Source: JAPPHA01 sp964291635
GTDB taxonomy: Bacteria > Pseudomonadota > Alphaproteobacteria > Rhodobacterales > Rhodobacteraceae
NCBI GenBank assembly: GCA_964291635.2
Contig: OZ219894.1
Span: forward strand, 131,859 to 195,858
Length of the DNA stretch: 64,000 nucleotides
Direction: 5' to 3'
Shown here: in pieces, positions 17,695-26,907 of the stretch
Numbering within the stretch: the stretch's first letter is position 1
How the letters are laid out: the number at the start of each line of letters is the position of its first letter
Program-made: the position numbers and the translations under genes
The notes under the pieces: generated by a model
The model's input: only the letters and a program-made list of their open reading frames with translations
Told to the model about the DNA's origin: nothing
The model's database searches: none

Positions 17695-18783
17695 ATGCTT
17701 CACGCAAAGGCAGGGATCGCAAAGATACGACCACACATGCGGGGTGGTCACGACGAAAGCCTGCCTCCGATCACGGTGGCGTTGAATTCGAATGAAAACG
17801 CCTATGGTCCCTGCACGAATGCCCTTGCGGCGGCGCGTGCGGCGGCCAGCAGCCTCGAGCGTTATCTCGAAAGTCCCGGACGGATCCTGGCCTCCGCACT
17901 GGCGGACCGGTTCGATCTGGACGCCCGGAGAATTGCGATCGGGCCGGGCTCTGACGGCCTGCTGGCTCAGCTTGCACGAGCCTACCTGGGGCCCGGAACC
18001 CAACTTGTTCGCAGTGCAAACGGCTATCTCAAGGTTCCGAACTACGCATACGCCAATGACGCCGAGGCGGTCTCGGTCGAAGACGACTGCTTCAGACCCT
18101 CGGTCGATAACATGATCAGGGCGCTGAATGAACGGACGCGTATCGTCTACCTGGCGAATCCGGAAAACCCGGCGGGCACACACGTCAGCGGGAAAGAAGT
18201 TCGCCGCCTTCACGCGGCCCTTCCCGATAACGTACTCCTGGTGATCGATAGTGCCTACGAGGAGTACTGCGACGCCTCAGACTACGAGTCCGCAACAGGG
18301 CTGGTGGACGAAGCCGACAACGTGGTCATGTGCCGGACTTTCTCGAAGATCTTTGGTCTGGCCGGTGCGCGCGTTGGCTGGCTCTACGGACCCGAGCAGG
18401 TCGTTGACACCGTCCACCGCATTGGCCTGACGTTTCCGCTTGCCTCACCCTCGGTTGCAGCCGCCGTCGCAGCACTGGACGACACGGCTCACACCGAATT
18501 CGTCGCCCGGGCGAATGTGCAGGAACGGCGATGGATGACGGCCGAGATGGAGGCTTTGGGTCTTTCGGTGGTTCCAAGCCAAGCGAACTTCATACTTGTA
18601 CATATCGGGGGCGAAGAAAAATCGGCCGAAGCGGCGACCGCGACATTGCGGCGCAAGGGAATCGCGCTCCGTCGGTTTGCATCGCCCGCATACAGTGAAC
18701 ACGTCCGGATAACGCTTGGGCATCATCATGATCTGGCGGCGGCTCGGGACGCGCTTGCCAACTATCTCGACGGAAGCGTCTAA
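17695..18783 (+). CDS. class I/II PLP aminotransferase (histidinol-phosphate aminotransferase-like)
   Basis: 362 residues from ATG 17695; an in-frame ATG at 17656 would add 13 residues. Seen: LNSNENAYGP near residue 32, NPENPAG (usually NPNNPTG) near 155-161, DSAYEEY (Asp185, Tyr188) and the PLP lysine Lys218 in CRTFSKIFGLAGARVGW. Known: HisC-family enzymes transfer amino groups between 2-oxoglutarate and histidinol phosphate, or aromatic or other amino acids. No his operon is nearby. The next two genes encode a ThDP 2-oxoacid decarboxylase, so the likely role is making a 2-oxoacid for decarboxylation. The TAA stop overlaps the next ATG by one base. Confidence 0.8.
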   Translation: MLHAKAGIAKIRPHMRGGHDESLPPITVALNSNENAYGPCTNALAAARAAASSLERYLESPGRILASALADRFDLDARRIAIGPGSDGLLAQLARAYLGPGTQLVRSANGYLKVPNYAYANDAEAVSVEDDCFRPSVDNMIRALNERTRIVYLANPENPAGTHVSGKEVRRLHAALPDNVLLVIDSAYEEYCDASDYESATGLVDEADNVVMCRTFSKIFGLAGARVGWLYGPEQVVDTVHRIGLTFPLASPSVAAAVAALDDTAHTEFVARANVQERRWMTAEMEALGLSVVPSQANFILVHIGGEEKSAEAATATLRRKGIALRRFASPAYSEHVRITLGHHHDLAAARDALANYLDGSV

Positions 18784-19325
18784 TGGTGCCCGGCACAAAC
18801 CCCGATATGCCCGGGGTTGCTCGCCCGTCGGGCGCAAAGATCATTACCCAATTGAAAATTGCCTGCGTTCGGGAAATCGTCGCATTGCCCGATCTTGTGA
18901 CAAGCGATGGGTTGCTTTGGCCAATCTCCAGGGATCCCGAATTTCGGCTGACGCGCGTGTGCAAGGAAGACGAGGGCGTCAGCATTTGCGGTGCCATGTC
19001 CTACAACGGTACCCGCGCCTTGCTCTTGATGCAGCAGACCGGATTGATGGATTCGCTGAATGCGATCCGGGCGATCGGAGTCGACTACGAATTGCCCGTC
19101 GTCATGATGGTCGGCCTGCAGGGGAAGGAACCGCATCTGCACCCTGACGCGTCGTCAGCCTATGGCGTGCGCATCGTTCGTCCGGTTCTGGACGCGATGG
19201 AATTGTCGCATTCACTGATCGAAAACCCCGGCGACGAGGCTCACATCGCGCAGACCATCGACGCTACCTACGCGACGTCGCGGCCGCACGTGTTCCTGGT
19301 TGGCCGCCCACCGGAGGCGCCATGA
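18783..19325 (+). CDS. ThDP-dependent decarboxylase, N-terminal (Pyr-domain) subunit, sulfopyruvate decarboxylase alpha-like
   Basis: 180 residues. Seen: KEDEGVSICGAMSYNGTRALLLMQQTG, the cofactor-activating glutamate (Glu62 or Glu64) and the loop typical of sulfopyruvate/phosphonopyruvate decarboxylase alpha chains, then DYELPVVMMVGLQGKEP. Known: ComD/ComE and relatives split the ThDP decarboxylase fold into two small subunits that decarboxylate sulfopyruvate or phosphonopyruvate to the aldehyde. Overlaps the beta gene by 4 bp (ATGA). With the upstream aminotransferase it would convert an amino acid (for example cysteate or phosphonoalanine) to an aldehyde; the substrate is an inference. Confidence 0.8.
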   Translation: MVPGTNPDMPGVARPSGAKIITQLKIACVREIVALPDLVTSDGLLWPISRDPEFRLTRVCKEDEGVSICGAMSYNGTRALLLMQQTGLMDSLNAIRAIGVDYELPVVMMVGLQGKEPHLHPDASSAYGVRIVRPVLDAMELSHSLIENPGDEAHIAQTIDATYATSRPHVFLVGRPPEAP

Positions 19326-19894
19326 CTCTTCGCCGTGACGACGCCCTGCGGGCCCTGATCCCGCATGTCAAAGACGATGATATCGTCGTCGCCGTCTATC
19401 AGAGCTGCTTTGACTGGCTTGCCCTGTGCCCGCGCCCGCTGAACTATGTCTCCGTAGGGGCAATGGGGCAGGCTTCGTCCCACGGGCTCGGGCTCGCCCT
19501 GGCCAATCCCGATCGGAAGGTGATCGTCCTGGATGGTGATGGCAGTCTTCTCATGAACCTCGGCTCGCTCGTATCGATAGCCGACGCCGCGGTGACGAAC
19601 TTCTACCATTTTCTGTCTGTAAACCGAACCTACGAGGTGAACGGAGCACATCCGGTTCCAGGGGCCGACGTGGTCAACTTCGAAGACATGGCGCGCGCGG
19701 CAGGATACGCTGGCGCGCAGAGCTTTGATGATCTGGACAGACTTGCATCCACCTTGCCCGAGGTGCTGAGCACACCTGGTCCGCAGATGTCTGTGCTGAA
19801 AATCGTCCCGGGTGACGCGCATCCTCGTGACTATGCCTTTATTCACAGTGCCGAGGCGCGCCGAAGCTTCAGAAACGCCCTCAACGGGCGCTGA
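19322..19894 (+). CDS. ThDP-dependent decarboxylase, C-terminal (PP-domain) subunit, sulfopyruvate decarboxylase beta-like
   Basis: 190 residues. Seen: VGAMGQASSHGLGLALA and the ThDP/Mg motif GDGS (72-75) ending about 26 residues later at Asn101 in SVNRTYEVNG. Known: supplies the diphosphate-binding half of the two-subunit decarboxylase. No sulfoacetaldehyde acetyltransferase (xsc) gene follows. The aldehyde dehydrogenase across the divergent promoter is a candidate for the next step. Last gene of a three-gene operon. Confidence 0.82.
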   Translation: MTLRRDDALRALIPHVKDDDIVVAVYQSCFDWLALCPRPLNYVSVGAMGQASSHGLGLALANPDRKVIVLDGDGSLLMNLGSLVSIADAAVTNFYHFLSVNRTYEVNGAHPVPGADVVNFEDMARAAGYAGAQSFDDLDRLASTLPEVLSTPGPQMSVLKIVPGDAHPRDYAFIHSAEARRSFRNALNGR

Positions 19895-20231
19895 CCGCGG
19901 GCGGCGCCGTGCGCTGACACCCTGTCCGCAACCGACGCGGAAGAAGCAGTTCGATCAATGCCCGCCCCTCATCCGTCAAATCGGTCTCAAGGCGCTCCGC
20001 AATTTCGTCCACGAATCTTTGCGCGGCCGCGTTCCAGGACATGCAGCCCTCATTCTCTGTCGTTGAAAATCGACTCGGACGACCACATTTCGCAGGGCCG
20101 CCGCCTTTCCGGTCAAGTTCTTGGGCTTGCAGCGCCAAGACGAGATGCCGCGGCCCGCGCCATCTCCTTTGCGGGTCGAAATCCAGCGTTGCCGCCTTGA
20201 TCTCGGGATGACGAGGTCCGATACACCGATC
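19895..20231. other. no complete gene; possible remnant
   Basis: 337 bp between the decarboxylase operon and the LysR gene. The minus strand around 19905-20045 reads MSWNAAAQRFVDEIAERLET, which resembles the end of a LysR-type protein, but there is no further match and no start. It may hold the lysR promoter; no clear boxes were seen. Confidence 0.35.
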
Positions 20232-21122
20232 ATGAAAATAACGTTCAAGCAGATTGATGCCTTTCGTGCCGTCGTCTCTGCCGGTTCCGTAACCTCGGCG
20301 GCGGAAGTATTGGGGACATCTCAACCTGCGGTCAGCCGGCTGGTATCCGACCTTGAAAAGGAAGTGGGCTATCAACTCTTCCAAAGGGTCGGCAGGCAGC
20401 TCGAGCCAACGGAGGAAGCGCGGCTCCTCGTAAAGGAAGTGCAGCAGGCCGTCACCGGGATGAACCATATTAAGGAGGCCGCGGCGGAGATAGGTACATT
20501 CGGCCATGCACGTCTGAGCATCATAACCTCGCCATCATTCTCCTCCTACATCACGCCTGAGCTGATCGTGGAATTTGCCTACGCCTGCCCGAACGCGAAG
20601 GTGACATTCGACATCGGTCAGGACGATGCCGCCGTCGAGTGGATGGTCACCCAGAGTTTTGACTTCGGAATCAGGTTATCGAAGCCGACGAACCCGACAA
20701 TCGAGAGTCGCCTGATCGACGAAAACCCGCTGTTCTGCATTGTTCCCAAGGATCATGAATTGGCGAATCGCGACATTGTTCGGCCCAGTGACCTGGCTGG
20801 AGAGCGGCTGATATCATACATGGCGAATTCGCACTTCCAGATCCAATTGGACGAACTCTTCCGGAGGCACGGGATCGAAAACGACCGGAAATACGAGTTC
20901 AGGACGACCAGTGCGATTCGTGGGCTGGTCACGCGCGGCCTGGGTGCAGCGATCATCGGCAGCTGGATTGAGCCCAGGCAGTTCCTGCCTGAATGCATCG
21001 CGATTCCATTCGAGTCGGCTTTGAAGATCCAGGCGTTCCTGTTCTGGTCGAACCGGCGCCCGCTCTCACCGGTGGCAGAAAAGTTCAGGAAACTCGCGGA
21101 AAGACGATTCATATCCTGTTAG
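20232..21122 (+). CDS. LysR-family transcriptional regulator
   Basis: 296 residues. Seen: N-terminal winged helix-turn-helix (FKQIDAFRAVVSAGSVTSAA EVLGTSQPAVSRLVSDLEKE) and a C-terminal periplasmic-binding-like effector domain from about residue 90 (HARLSIITSPSFSSYITPEL). Start at ATG 20232; a longer frame from 20121 adds unrelated residues. Known: activates a nearby operon on binding a small molecule. It could govern the CUT1 importer downstream or the decarboxylase operon upstream; both are on the same strand and position does not decide. Confidence 0.88.
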   Translation: MKITFKQIDAFRAVVSAGSVTSAAEVLGTSQPAVSRLVSDLEKEVGYQLFQRVGRQLEPTEEARLLVKEVQQAVTGMNHIKEAAAEIGTFGHARLSIITSPSFSSYITPELIVEFAYACPNAKVTFDIGQDDAAVEWMVTQSFDFGIRLSKPTNPTIESRLIDENPLFCIVPKDHELANRDIVRPSDLAGERLISYMANSHFQIQLDELFRRHGIENDRKYEFRTTSAIRGLVTRGLGAAIIGSWIEPRQFLPECIAIPFESALKIQAFLFWSNRRPLSPVAEKFRKLAERRFISC

Positions 21123-21593
21123 TGAAAACGTTCGAAGGCGACCACGCTGCCTTCGTTGCACCTCAAGATCATTGCGCTCGTTTGGCACAACCGATTGACC
21201 CATTGCTGGCGCGGCCAGTCGCCGAAGACACCCCGAGACTCTCTCGGGCGGATCCTGTCAATTCCGTGTCAGACCGGTCATCCCAAATGACTTGCATCGT
21301 GAAATTCAGCCTCTTTCACGATTACACTTGTTCACTCGACTCATGAACATACGCCAAGAACCCGGATGATGGACCTCGTCCTGGCAGGAGACAACGGTGG
21401 CGTTTCTCCGACCTCGCCAGGCATCAAGACTTCCTGGTTCCCGGAAAGGATTGCAAAAAAAGCGTAGACAAGGAACCGGCAAAATTGGACATTGTCGACA
21501 ATTCAACCAGATCGATGCTCGGGTGGGGAACGCACTAAGCCGGGAACCATCCCGACATTGTTCACAGTCAAGGAATGAAAGGGAGGATTTCCA
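21123..21593. other. 470-bp regulatory gap before the CUT1 operon
   Basis: No gene seen. Contains a 9+9-bp inverted repeat (separate entry) and the leader of the binding-protein gene with ribosome site AGGGAGGA just before ATG 21594. Confidence 0.5.
21296..21322. promoter_or_regulatory. inverted repeat upstream of CUT1 operon
   Basis: ATCGTGAAA (21296-21304) and TTTCACGAT (21314-21322) are perfect complements with a 9-bp spacer. It could be an operator (centre spacing 18 bp) or, if transcribed, a hairpin. Confidence 0.45.
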
Positions 21594-22865
21594 ATGCAGA
21601 CATTCCGATTTGTGCGGGCTGCTGTGGTCGCGTCTGTTGCCGCTGCCAGTGCAGTGTTCGTGCCAATCAGCTCAGTGACCGCCGCGGAGACCACTATCAG
21701 GCTACCGAGTTGGTGGTTCGGAGAACCGGGAAACGAGGTTTGGATGAACAAGGTCATCGAAGCCTTCATGGCCGAAAACCCCGACATCAAGGTCGATGGC
21801 TACAACCTGTCTTACGGCGCCTACGCCGATCAGATGATGTTGGAGATCAGTTCCGGGGCGCCTCCCGATGTCATCCATCTCACCAATCTCAACATTGGCG
21901 ACTACCTGAGAAACGATCTGCTTCTCCCGCTTGATGAGTTCATTGCACAGAGCGACATCAGCGAAGAGACATTCACACCCGCCCAGTTTGCTGCTCCAAT
22001 CGTCACGGACGGCAAGACCTACGGCGTCATCCACATGGTTGCCAATTACATTCCGTTCTACAACGAGGAGCTGCTGTCCGCGGCCGGTTATGATGAGTTC
22101 CCGGACAATCCGGCCGACTTCATGGCGATGGCCCAGGCGCTGACCAATCCTCCTGAGCAGTTTGGTTATGCGGCCATGGTCAAGCCGGGCAGCTACGTCG
22201 AGACCTACATGGATGTGGCGCAGTGGGTCATCGCCAGCGGTGGCAGCTTTGCCAAGGATGGTGTGCCCACGCTGAACAATCCGGCAAACGCGGAAGCGAT
22301 CGCAAATTTCAAGGCCATGTTCGATGCCGGTGTCATGCCGCGCGACGTCGACAAGTCCACCTATCGCCAGATGTGGTGGCAAGGGAAAGTGGCGGTCCTG
22401 TTTGACGGCTCGTGGATGATGGGTTTCGCCCGTCAGGAAGCACCGGAAATCACATCGAAACTTGCGACGGCGCTCATGCCGTGGCCGGGCCATCTCACGG
22501 CGTCCGCGTTCCAGATCTGGTCCGTTCCGCGGGGGGCAGCGAATCCCGAAGCGGCATTCAAGCTGATCGAATTCATGCAGAACCCGGAATGGCAGGTGGA
22601 GATGGTGTCGATCACGAACACCGTGTCGCCACGCTTCGGGAGCCTGCCGGACGGTTACCTGGATGATAATCCGTGGTTCGCCACGTTCCAGGAAGCCTCG
22701 GACAAATACGCTGTTTCGATCATGCCCGAGGGTCTTGAGGCTTACGGCAACGAGATCCTCAAGATCATCGCCGACAAGATCGAGGAAATCCTTTACCTCG
22801 ACGCTCCGATCGGGGCTTCGCTTGATGAAGCCCAGGCCGAGGTCGAAGCACTGATCGGAAGCTAG
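21594..22865 (+). CDS. CUT1-type ABC transporter extracellular solute-binding protein
   Basis: 423 residues. Seen: Sec signal peptide (VRAAVVASVAAASAVFVPIS, cleavage near SVTAAE, residue 31), then a family-1 binding-protein fold: VIEAFMAENPDIKVDGYNLSYG, GAPPDVIHLTNLNIGDYL, WWQGKVAVLFDGSWM and AFQIWSVPRGAANPEAAFKLIEF. Known: binds oligosaccharides, glycerol-phosphate-type or other sugars in the periplasm for CUT1 importers. First gene of a five-gene operon. The substrate is unknown; the epimerase at the end of the operon suggests a sugar. Confidence 0.9.
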   Translation: MQTFRFVRAAVVASVAAASAVFVPISSVTAAETTIRLPSWWFGEPGNEVWMNKVIEAFMAENPDIKVDGYNLSYGAYADQMMLEISSGAPPDVIHLTNLNIGDYLRNDLLLPLDEFIAQSDISEETFTPAQFAAPIVTDGKTYGVIHMVANYIPFYNEELLSAAGYDEFPDNPADFMAMAQALTNPPEQFGYAAMVKPGSYVETYMDVAQWVIASGGSFAKDGVPTLNNPANAEAIANFKAMFDAGVMPRDVDKSTYRQMWWQGKVAVLFDGSWMMGFARQEAPEITSKLATALMPWPGHLTASAFQIWSVPRGAANPEAAFKLIEFMQNPEWQVEMVSITNTVSPRFGSLPDGYLDDNPWFATFQEASDKYAVSIMPEGLEAYGNEILKIIADKIEEILYLDAPIGASLDEAQAEVEALIGS

Positions 22866-22879
22866 GACTACCGAATTTT

Positions 22880-22907
22880 CCCGGGACGGAACGACCTCCG
22901 TCCCGGG
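22880..22907 (+). terminator. intra-operon stem-loop after the binding-protein gene
   Basis: CCCGGGACGGA and TCCGTCCCGGG pair perfectly (11 bp) around ACGACC, 14 bp after the stop. In ABC operons such hairpins usually protect or attenuate mRNA so that the binding protein is made in excess over the membrane parts. Confidence 0.6.
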
Positions 22908-23008
22908 TCATCCCAAAGGGCAGGCAGGACTCTGCCGCCGAGGGTTTGTGCGGCGGGCGGAACCCCGTGGAGGCAGAATGACGGCAGTGCATCGATCCCG
23001 CACCATCC

Positions 23009-23905
23009 ATGCGACCCGCTGACTACGCCGACCGCCAGGATCGGTGGTTTCCGGCCGTCATGCTTGGGCCGGTTCTCGTCGTCATATTCGCTCTGGTGAT
23101 CGCACCGCTGGTCTGGGGTCTCCGGATCAGCCTGACCGACAGCAAGATGATCGGGCTCGGCTTCAAGGATGGGCTGACCCTACAAAACTACAAGTCGCTC
23201 CTGGCCGATCCGGACGTTTGGAACGCAGTCTGGGTTACGATCCTGTTCTCGGGTGGAACTGTTGTCGGCAGTGTCGTCTTGGGCATCGTCGCAGCGCTGG
23301 TTCTTGACCGGAATTTCTTCGGGCGGGGATTCGTCCGGGTCCTCGTCATCCTTCCCTGGGCCGTTCCGCATGTCGTCGCTGCCCTGGTCTGGCAATGGAT
23401 ATACAACCCGGACTTCGGCGTCATGAATTTCGGCTTGCTGCTGCTGCCATGGGTAACCGCGACGCCCAAGTGGCTGAGCGATCCCCAATACGCGCTTCTC
23501 GCCATTGTCTTGGTCAATGTCTGGAAGACATACCCGTTCGCCGCCCTTCTGCTGCTCGCCGGACTGCAAACGATCAGCGATGATCTATATGAAGCATCTG
23601 AGATCGACGGCGCCGGCCCCGTGCGGAGGTTTTTCGACATCACGCTGCCCGGATTGCGGCGGGTTCTCGCGATCGTCGTGCTGTTGCTTTTGATCTGGAG
23701 CTTCGGCAACTTCGTCTTCATCTTCCTGATGACCCAGGGCGGACCGGCCGGTACCACAAACGCTCTCGTCGTGCACATCTACTTCGAGGCTTTCCGCTTT
23801 TTCAGGGCTGGCTCGGCGTTCTCGATGGGCGCGCTGCTTCTTCTCATGTCGATCATCCTGACGTCGGCCTACCTCCTCATCTCGCGCGAGCAGGAAAATG
23901 CCTGA
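23009..23905 (+). CDS. CUT1-type ABC transporter permease 1 (UgpA/MalF-like)
   Basis: 298 residues, six predicted membrane helices. Seen: the binding-protein-dependent permease EAA loop EASEIDGAGPVRRFFDITLPGL, which docks on the ATPase, and an N-terminal helix followed by WGLRISLTDS typical of UgpA-like permeases. Its end overlaps the start of permease 2 by 8 bp. Forms a heterodimeric channel with that protein in the inner membrane. Confidence 0.92.
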   Translation: MRPADYADRQDRWFPAVMLGPVLVVIFALVIAPLVWGLRISLTDSKMIGLGFKDGLTLQNYKSLLADPDVWNAVWVTILFSGGTVVGSVVLGIVAALVLDRNFFGRGFVRVLVILPWAVPHVVAALVWQWIYNPDFGVMNFGLLLLPWVTATPKWLSDPQYALLAIVLVNVWKTYPFAALLLLAGLQTISDDLYEASEIDGAGPVRRFFDITLPGLRRVLAIVVLLLLIWSFGNFVFIFLMTQGGPAGTTNALVVHIYFEAFRFFRAGSAFSMGALLLLMSIILTSAYLLISREQENA

Positions 23906-24776
23906 TCTCGGTTCACCGCGCAGCCTCGAAACCGTTGGGCCACGCATCACCGCAGCCGCCGGACGCGTGGCATTCGCCGCCGCGGTATTGTTGCTGTGTT
24001 CGGTGGGAGTGTTCCCTTTCTACTGGATGTTCGTCACCTCGATTCGTCCGAGTACCGAGATCTTCGAATTTCCGCCGCGCGTTCTTCCGAGTGCCGACTC
24101 GGTCTTTACCCCCTACCTGACGCTCTTCGAGGAGACCGGACTTGCGCAATGGCTGTGGAACTCCGCCGCGGTGTCGATCGCCACGGCGTTCTTTGCGTGC
24201 CTGTTCGGAGCGATGGCCGCGTATGCGCTTTCCCGTTTTCGCTTCCGAGGTCGCGAGGCGTCTCAAGTCGCGCTTCTCGCGACACAGATGTTTCCCGCCA
24301 TCCTCCTCGCCCTTCCGATGTTCATCTTCTTTGCCCAGCTCGGCTTGCTGGACAGTCTGTTCGGATTGTCACTCGCTTACCTTGCCTTCCTGATCCCGGT
24401 AGCGGCGGTTCTTCTCAAGGCCTTCTTTGACGCAATTCCGGTGGAGCTCGAGGAAGCCTCGCTGATCGACGGCGCCTCGCGCATCCAGACACTGTTTCAC
24501 ATCACCCTGCGACTGTCGCTTCCAGGGCTTGCTTCGACATTCCTGTTCTGTTTCATCATCTCATGGGATGAGTTTCTGTTCGCGCGAATTTTCATTCGTC
24601 AGCCGGACAATTGGACCGTTTCGCTGGGCCTTGCCTCGTTTTCCGGCGAATTCGTCACGCCATGGGACCAGGTGATGGCTGCCGCGACGATCATCACGCT
24701 TCCAGCTGCCGTTATCTTTCTGGCGTTGCAGAGGTATCTGGTTCGTGGCCTGACGGCTGGCGGCATCAAGGGTTGA
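23898..24776 (+). CDS. CUT1-type ABC transporter permease 2 (UgpE/MalG-like)
   Basis: 292 residues, about six membrane helices. Seen: FPFYWMFVTSIRPSTEIFEFPP near the N-terminus, AAYALSRFRFRGREA, and the EAA loop EEASLIDGASRIQTLFHITLRLSLPGL. Known: partner of permease 1. Overlaps that gene by 8 bp and is followed 11 bp later by the ATPase gene. Confidence 0.92.
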   Translation: MPDLGSPRSLETVGPRITAAAGRVAFAAAVLLLCSVGVFPFYWMFVTSIRPSTEIFEFPPRVLPSADSVFTPYLTLFEETGLAQWLWNSAAVSIATAFFACLFGAMAAYALSRFRFRGREASQVALLATQMFPAILLALPMFIFFAQLGLLDSLFGLSLAYLAFLIPVAAVLLKAFFDAIPVELEEASLIDGASRIQTLFHITLRLSLPGLASTFLFCFIISWDEFLFARIFIRQPDNWTVSLGLASFSGEFVTPWDQVMAAATIITLPAAVIFLALQRYLVRGLTAGGIKG

Positions 24777-24787
24777 CAGGAGAGATC

Positions 24788-25924
24788 ATGGCTACAGCCC
24801 GACTTGAAAACGTCACCAAGCGTTATCCGGACCAGCTGGCGGTCGACCGTGTCAACCTCACAATTGAGAAGGGAGAGTTCCTGGTCCTGGTGGGCCCGTC
24901 CGGCTGCGGCAAGTCAACCACGCTACGCATGATCGCCGGTCTGGAGCATGCAACCGAAGGCAGAATCTGGATTGGTGACAGGCTTGTCAATCATGTCTCT
25001 CCTCGTGATCGCGATGTGGCCATGGTGTTCCAGAACTACGCACTCTATCCGCACATGAACGTGCAGAAAAACCTTTCCTACGCGCTGCGCCTGCGCCGCG
25101 TTTCCAGGTCGGAGATCGATACGCGCGTTCGACGGGTTGCGGATTCGCTAGACCTGACGAGGCTCCTCGCCCGCAAACCTGGACAGCTTTCGGGCGGCCA
25201 GCGCCAACGGGTCGCCCTCGGCCGCGCCATCATTCGCGAGCCCAAGATTTTCCTCATGGATGAGCCGCTGAGCAATCTGGACGCAAAGCTGCGCGTGCAG
25301 ACACGGTCCGAGATCACGCGGCTGCAGAGGAACCTGGGCATTACCACGGTCTACGTCACCCACGACCAGAGCGAGGCAATGACGATGGGCACGAGAATCG
25401 TCGTCATGAATGACGGAAGGATCCAGCAAATCGATCCGCCGCACCAACTCTATCGCTACCCCGCCAACACCTTCGTTGCGCGATTTATCGGCACGCCTCC
25501 AATGAACATGGTGACATGTCGACTGGAACAGGCCGGCGGGACAGCCAGGCTGGTCGGGGACTGTGCAAATGTTCCTTGTCCGGACACCGCAAGGTTGCCG
25601 CTGGCTGCTGCAGGTGAATCCTTCATGGTCGGTTTCCGCCCGGAAGACATCAGGGTTTCCGGGGACATCGCAAGCGACACTCTTGGCGGCGAGGTTGTCG
25701 CGTTCGAGGATCTTGGCCACGAGGCGTTGGTGACCGTGTCTTCCGGCGGTGAGCAATTCATCGCGCGACTCGCTCCCGACATCGGTGAACGTGTGCGACT
25801 CGGAGAACGAGTCGGGTTCTCGTTGGATTCGGCAAGGCTGCGCTTCTTTAACCGCGAAACAGGAGCGGCGATTTTGACGAAAGGAGTCTGCCAACCAGGA
25901 AATCAGGAGATGAACCAGCGATGA
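24788..25924 (+). CDS. CUT1-type ABC transporter ATP-binding protein (UgpC/MsmK-like)
   Basis: 378 residues. Seen: Walker A GPSGCGKST (36-44), Q-loop MVFQNYALYPHM, signature LSGGQRQRVALGRA, Walker B IFLMDEPLSNLDAKLR and switch VTHDQSEAMTMG, then a C-terminal TOBE/regulatory domain (FMVGFRPEDIRV onward). Known: energises CUT1 importers, and one such ATPase can serve several systems. Start ATG 24788 has AGGAGAG upstream; longer in-frame starts lie inside the permease gene. Confidence 0.93.
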   Translation: MATARLENVTKRYPDQLAVDRVNLTIEKGEFLVLVGPSGCGKSTTLRMIAGLEHATEGRIWIGDRLVNHVSPRDRDVAMVFQNYALYPHMNVQKNLSYALRLRRVSRSEIDTRVRRVADSLDLTRLLARKPGQLSGGQRQRVALGRAIIREPKIFLMDEPLSNLDAKLRVQTRSEITRLQRNLGITTVYVTHDQSEAMTMGTRIVVMNDGRIQQIDPPHQLYRYPANTFVARFIGTPPMNMVTCRLEQAGGTARLVGDCANVPCPDTARLPLAAAGESFMVGFRPEDIRVSGDIASDTLGGEVVAFEDLGHEALVTVSSGGEQFIARLAPDIGERVRLGERVGFSLDSARLRFFNRETGAAILTKGVCQPGNQEMNQR

Positions 25925-26907
25925 CAACGTTGATCACAGGTGCGACCGGACGGGTCGGCCGGGAATTGGTGACTGTTCGCAAGGCAAGGGGCGATCGCAT
26001 CCGTGCACTCGTGCTGCCGGGCGATCCGGGCCTCGCGGCCCTCAAAGTCGAGGGCGTGGAGGTTGTCGAAGGGTCGCTGACGGACCGGGGGGCCGTCTCG
26101 GAGGCTGTCGCCGGCGTCAACCGCGTTGCCCATCTTGCCGCCGCCATGCTGTGGGAGCCATCCGCCGACCGCAAGTTGTTCGAGCAGAACATTGCCGGGA
26201 CGTTTCACCTGTTTGACGAGATCGTTCAACAAGAGTGCAAGCTTGAGCGTTTTTTTCTCGCGAGCAGTGACGAGGTCTATCCCTCTCTCAAGGCCAACTA
26301 CCTGCCAATCGACGAGCCACATCCTCTCAACCCGTACAGTTTCTACGGGTTGACGAAGGAAACCAATGAACGGTTTTCGTTTTACTACCATAGAGCGCAC
26401 GGCATTCCCGCGACCGTCGCACGTTTCGCCCTGATCGCAAGATCCGAGGAGATTCTTCGACCCGATGGCTGGTCGGGGCGCTTCATGTTCGTTGAGCCAA
26501 TGCGTGGCCTGTTCACTGCGCTCAACCGTCCCGACAGCGTTGCTGCAATTGACGCCGCGTGCCAATCGGAACCCGCGTCGACTCTCCTACTTGCACTTGA
26601 TGAAGACGGTGAACCGTATGAATTCCACATGTGCGACGTCAAGGATGTCGTGGCCGGTATTGACTTGATGCTGAACCATCCGGCAGCCATCGGCCAGGTC
26701 TTCAATCTCAGCGGGCCGGCGCCATTCTCCTACCGTACTGCCGTCGAGGCACTTCACGAAGCGACGGACTTGCCGTTCATTGAAGTGAGGATTCCCGGTG
26801 CCCCCATTCGAATTGCCCACGACATCTCCAAGGCGCGTTCTAGTCTGGGCTATTCTCCCGAGCGCGACATACGGAGGATTATCGCCGATGCGCTTGCGGG
26901 AGGATGA
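25921..26907 (+). CDS. NAD-dependent epimerase/dehydratase (extended SDR)
   Basis: 328 residues. Seen: N-terminal GATGRVG (7-13), HLAAAML, SSDEVYPS and the catalytic YGLTKE (Tyr-x3-Lys), with a C-terminal substrate domain. Known: extended SDRs epimerise, dehydrate or oxidise nucleotide or free sugars. It overlaps the ATPase gene by 4 bp, so it belongs to the CUT1 operon and probably acts on the imported sugar or its derivative. Confidence 0.85.
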   Translation: MTTLITGATGRVGRELVTVRKARGDRIRALVLPGDPGLAALKVEGVEVVEGSLTDRGAVSEAVAGVNRVAHLAAAMLWEPSADRKLFEQNIAGTFHLFDEIVQQECKLERFFLASSDEVYPSLKANYLPIDEPHPLNPYSFYGLTKETNERFSFYYHRAHGIPATVARFALIARSEEILRPDGWSGRFMFVEPMRGLFTALNRPDSVAAIDAACQSEPASTLLLALDEDGEPYEFHMCDVKDVVAGIDLMLNHPAAIGQVFNLSGPAPFSYRTAVEALHEATDLPFIEVRIPGAPIRIAHDISKARSSLGYSPERDIRRIIADALAGG

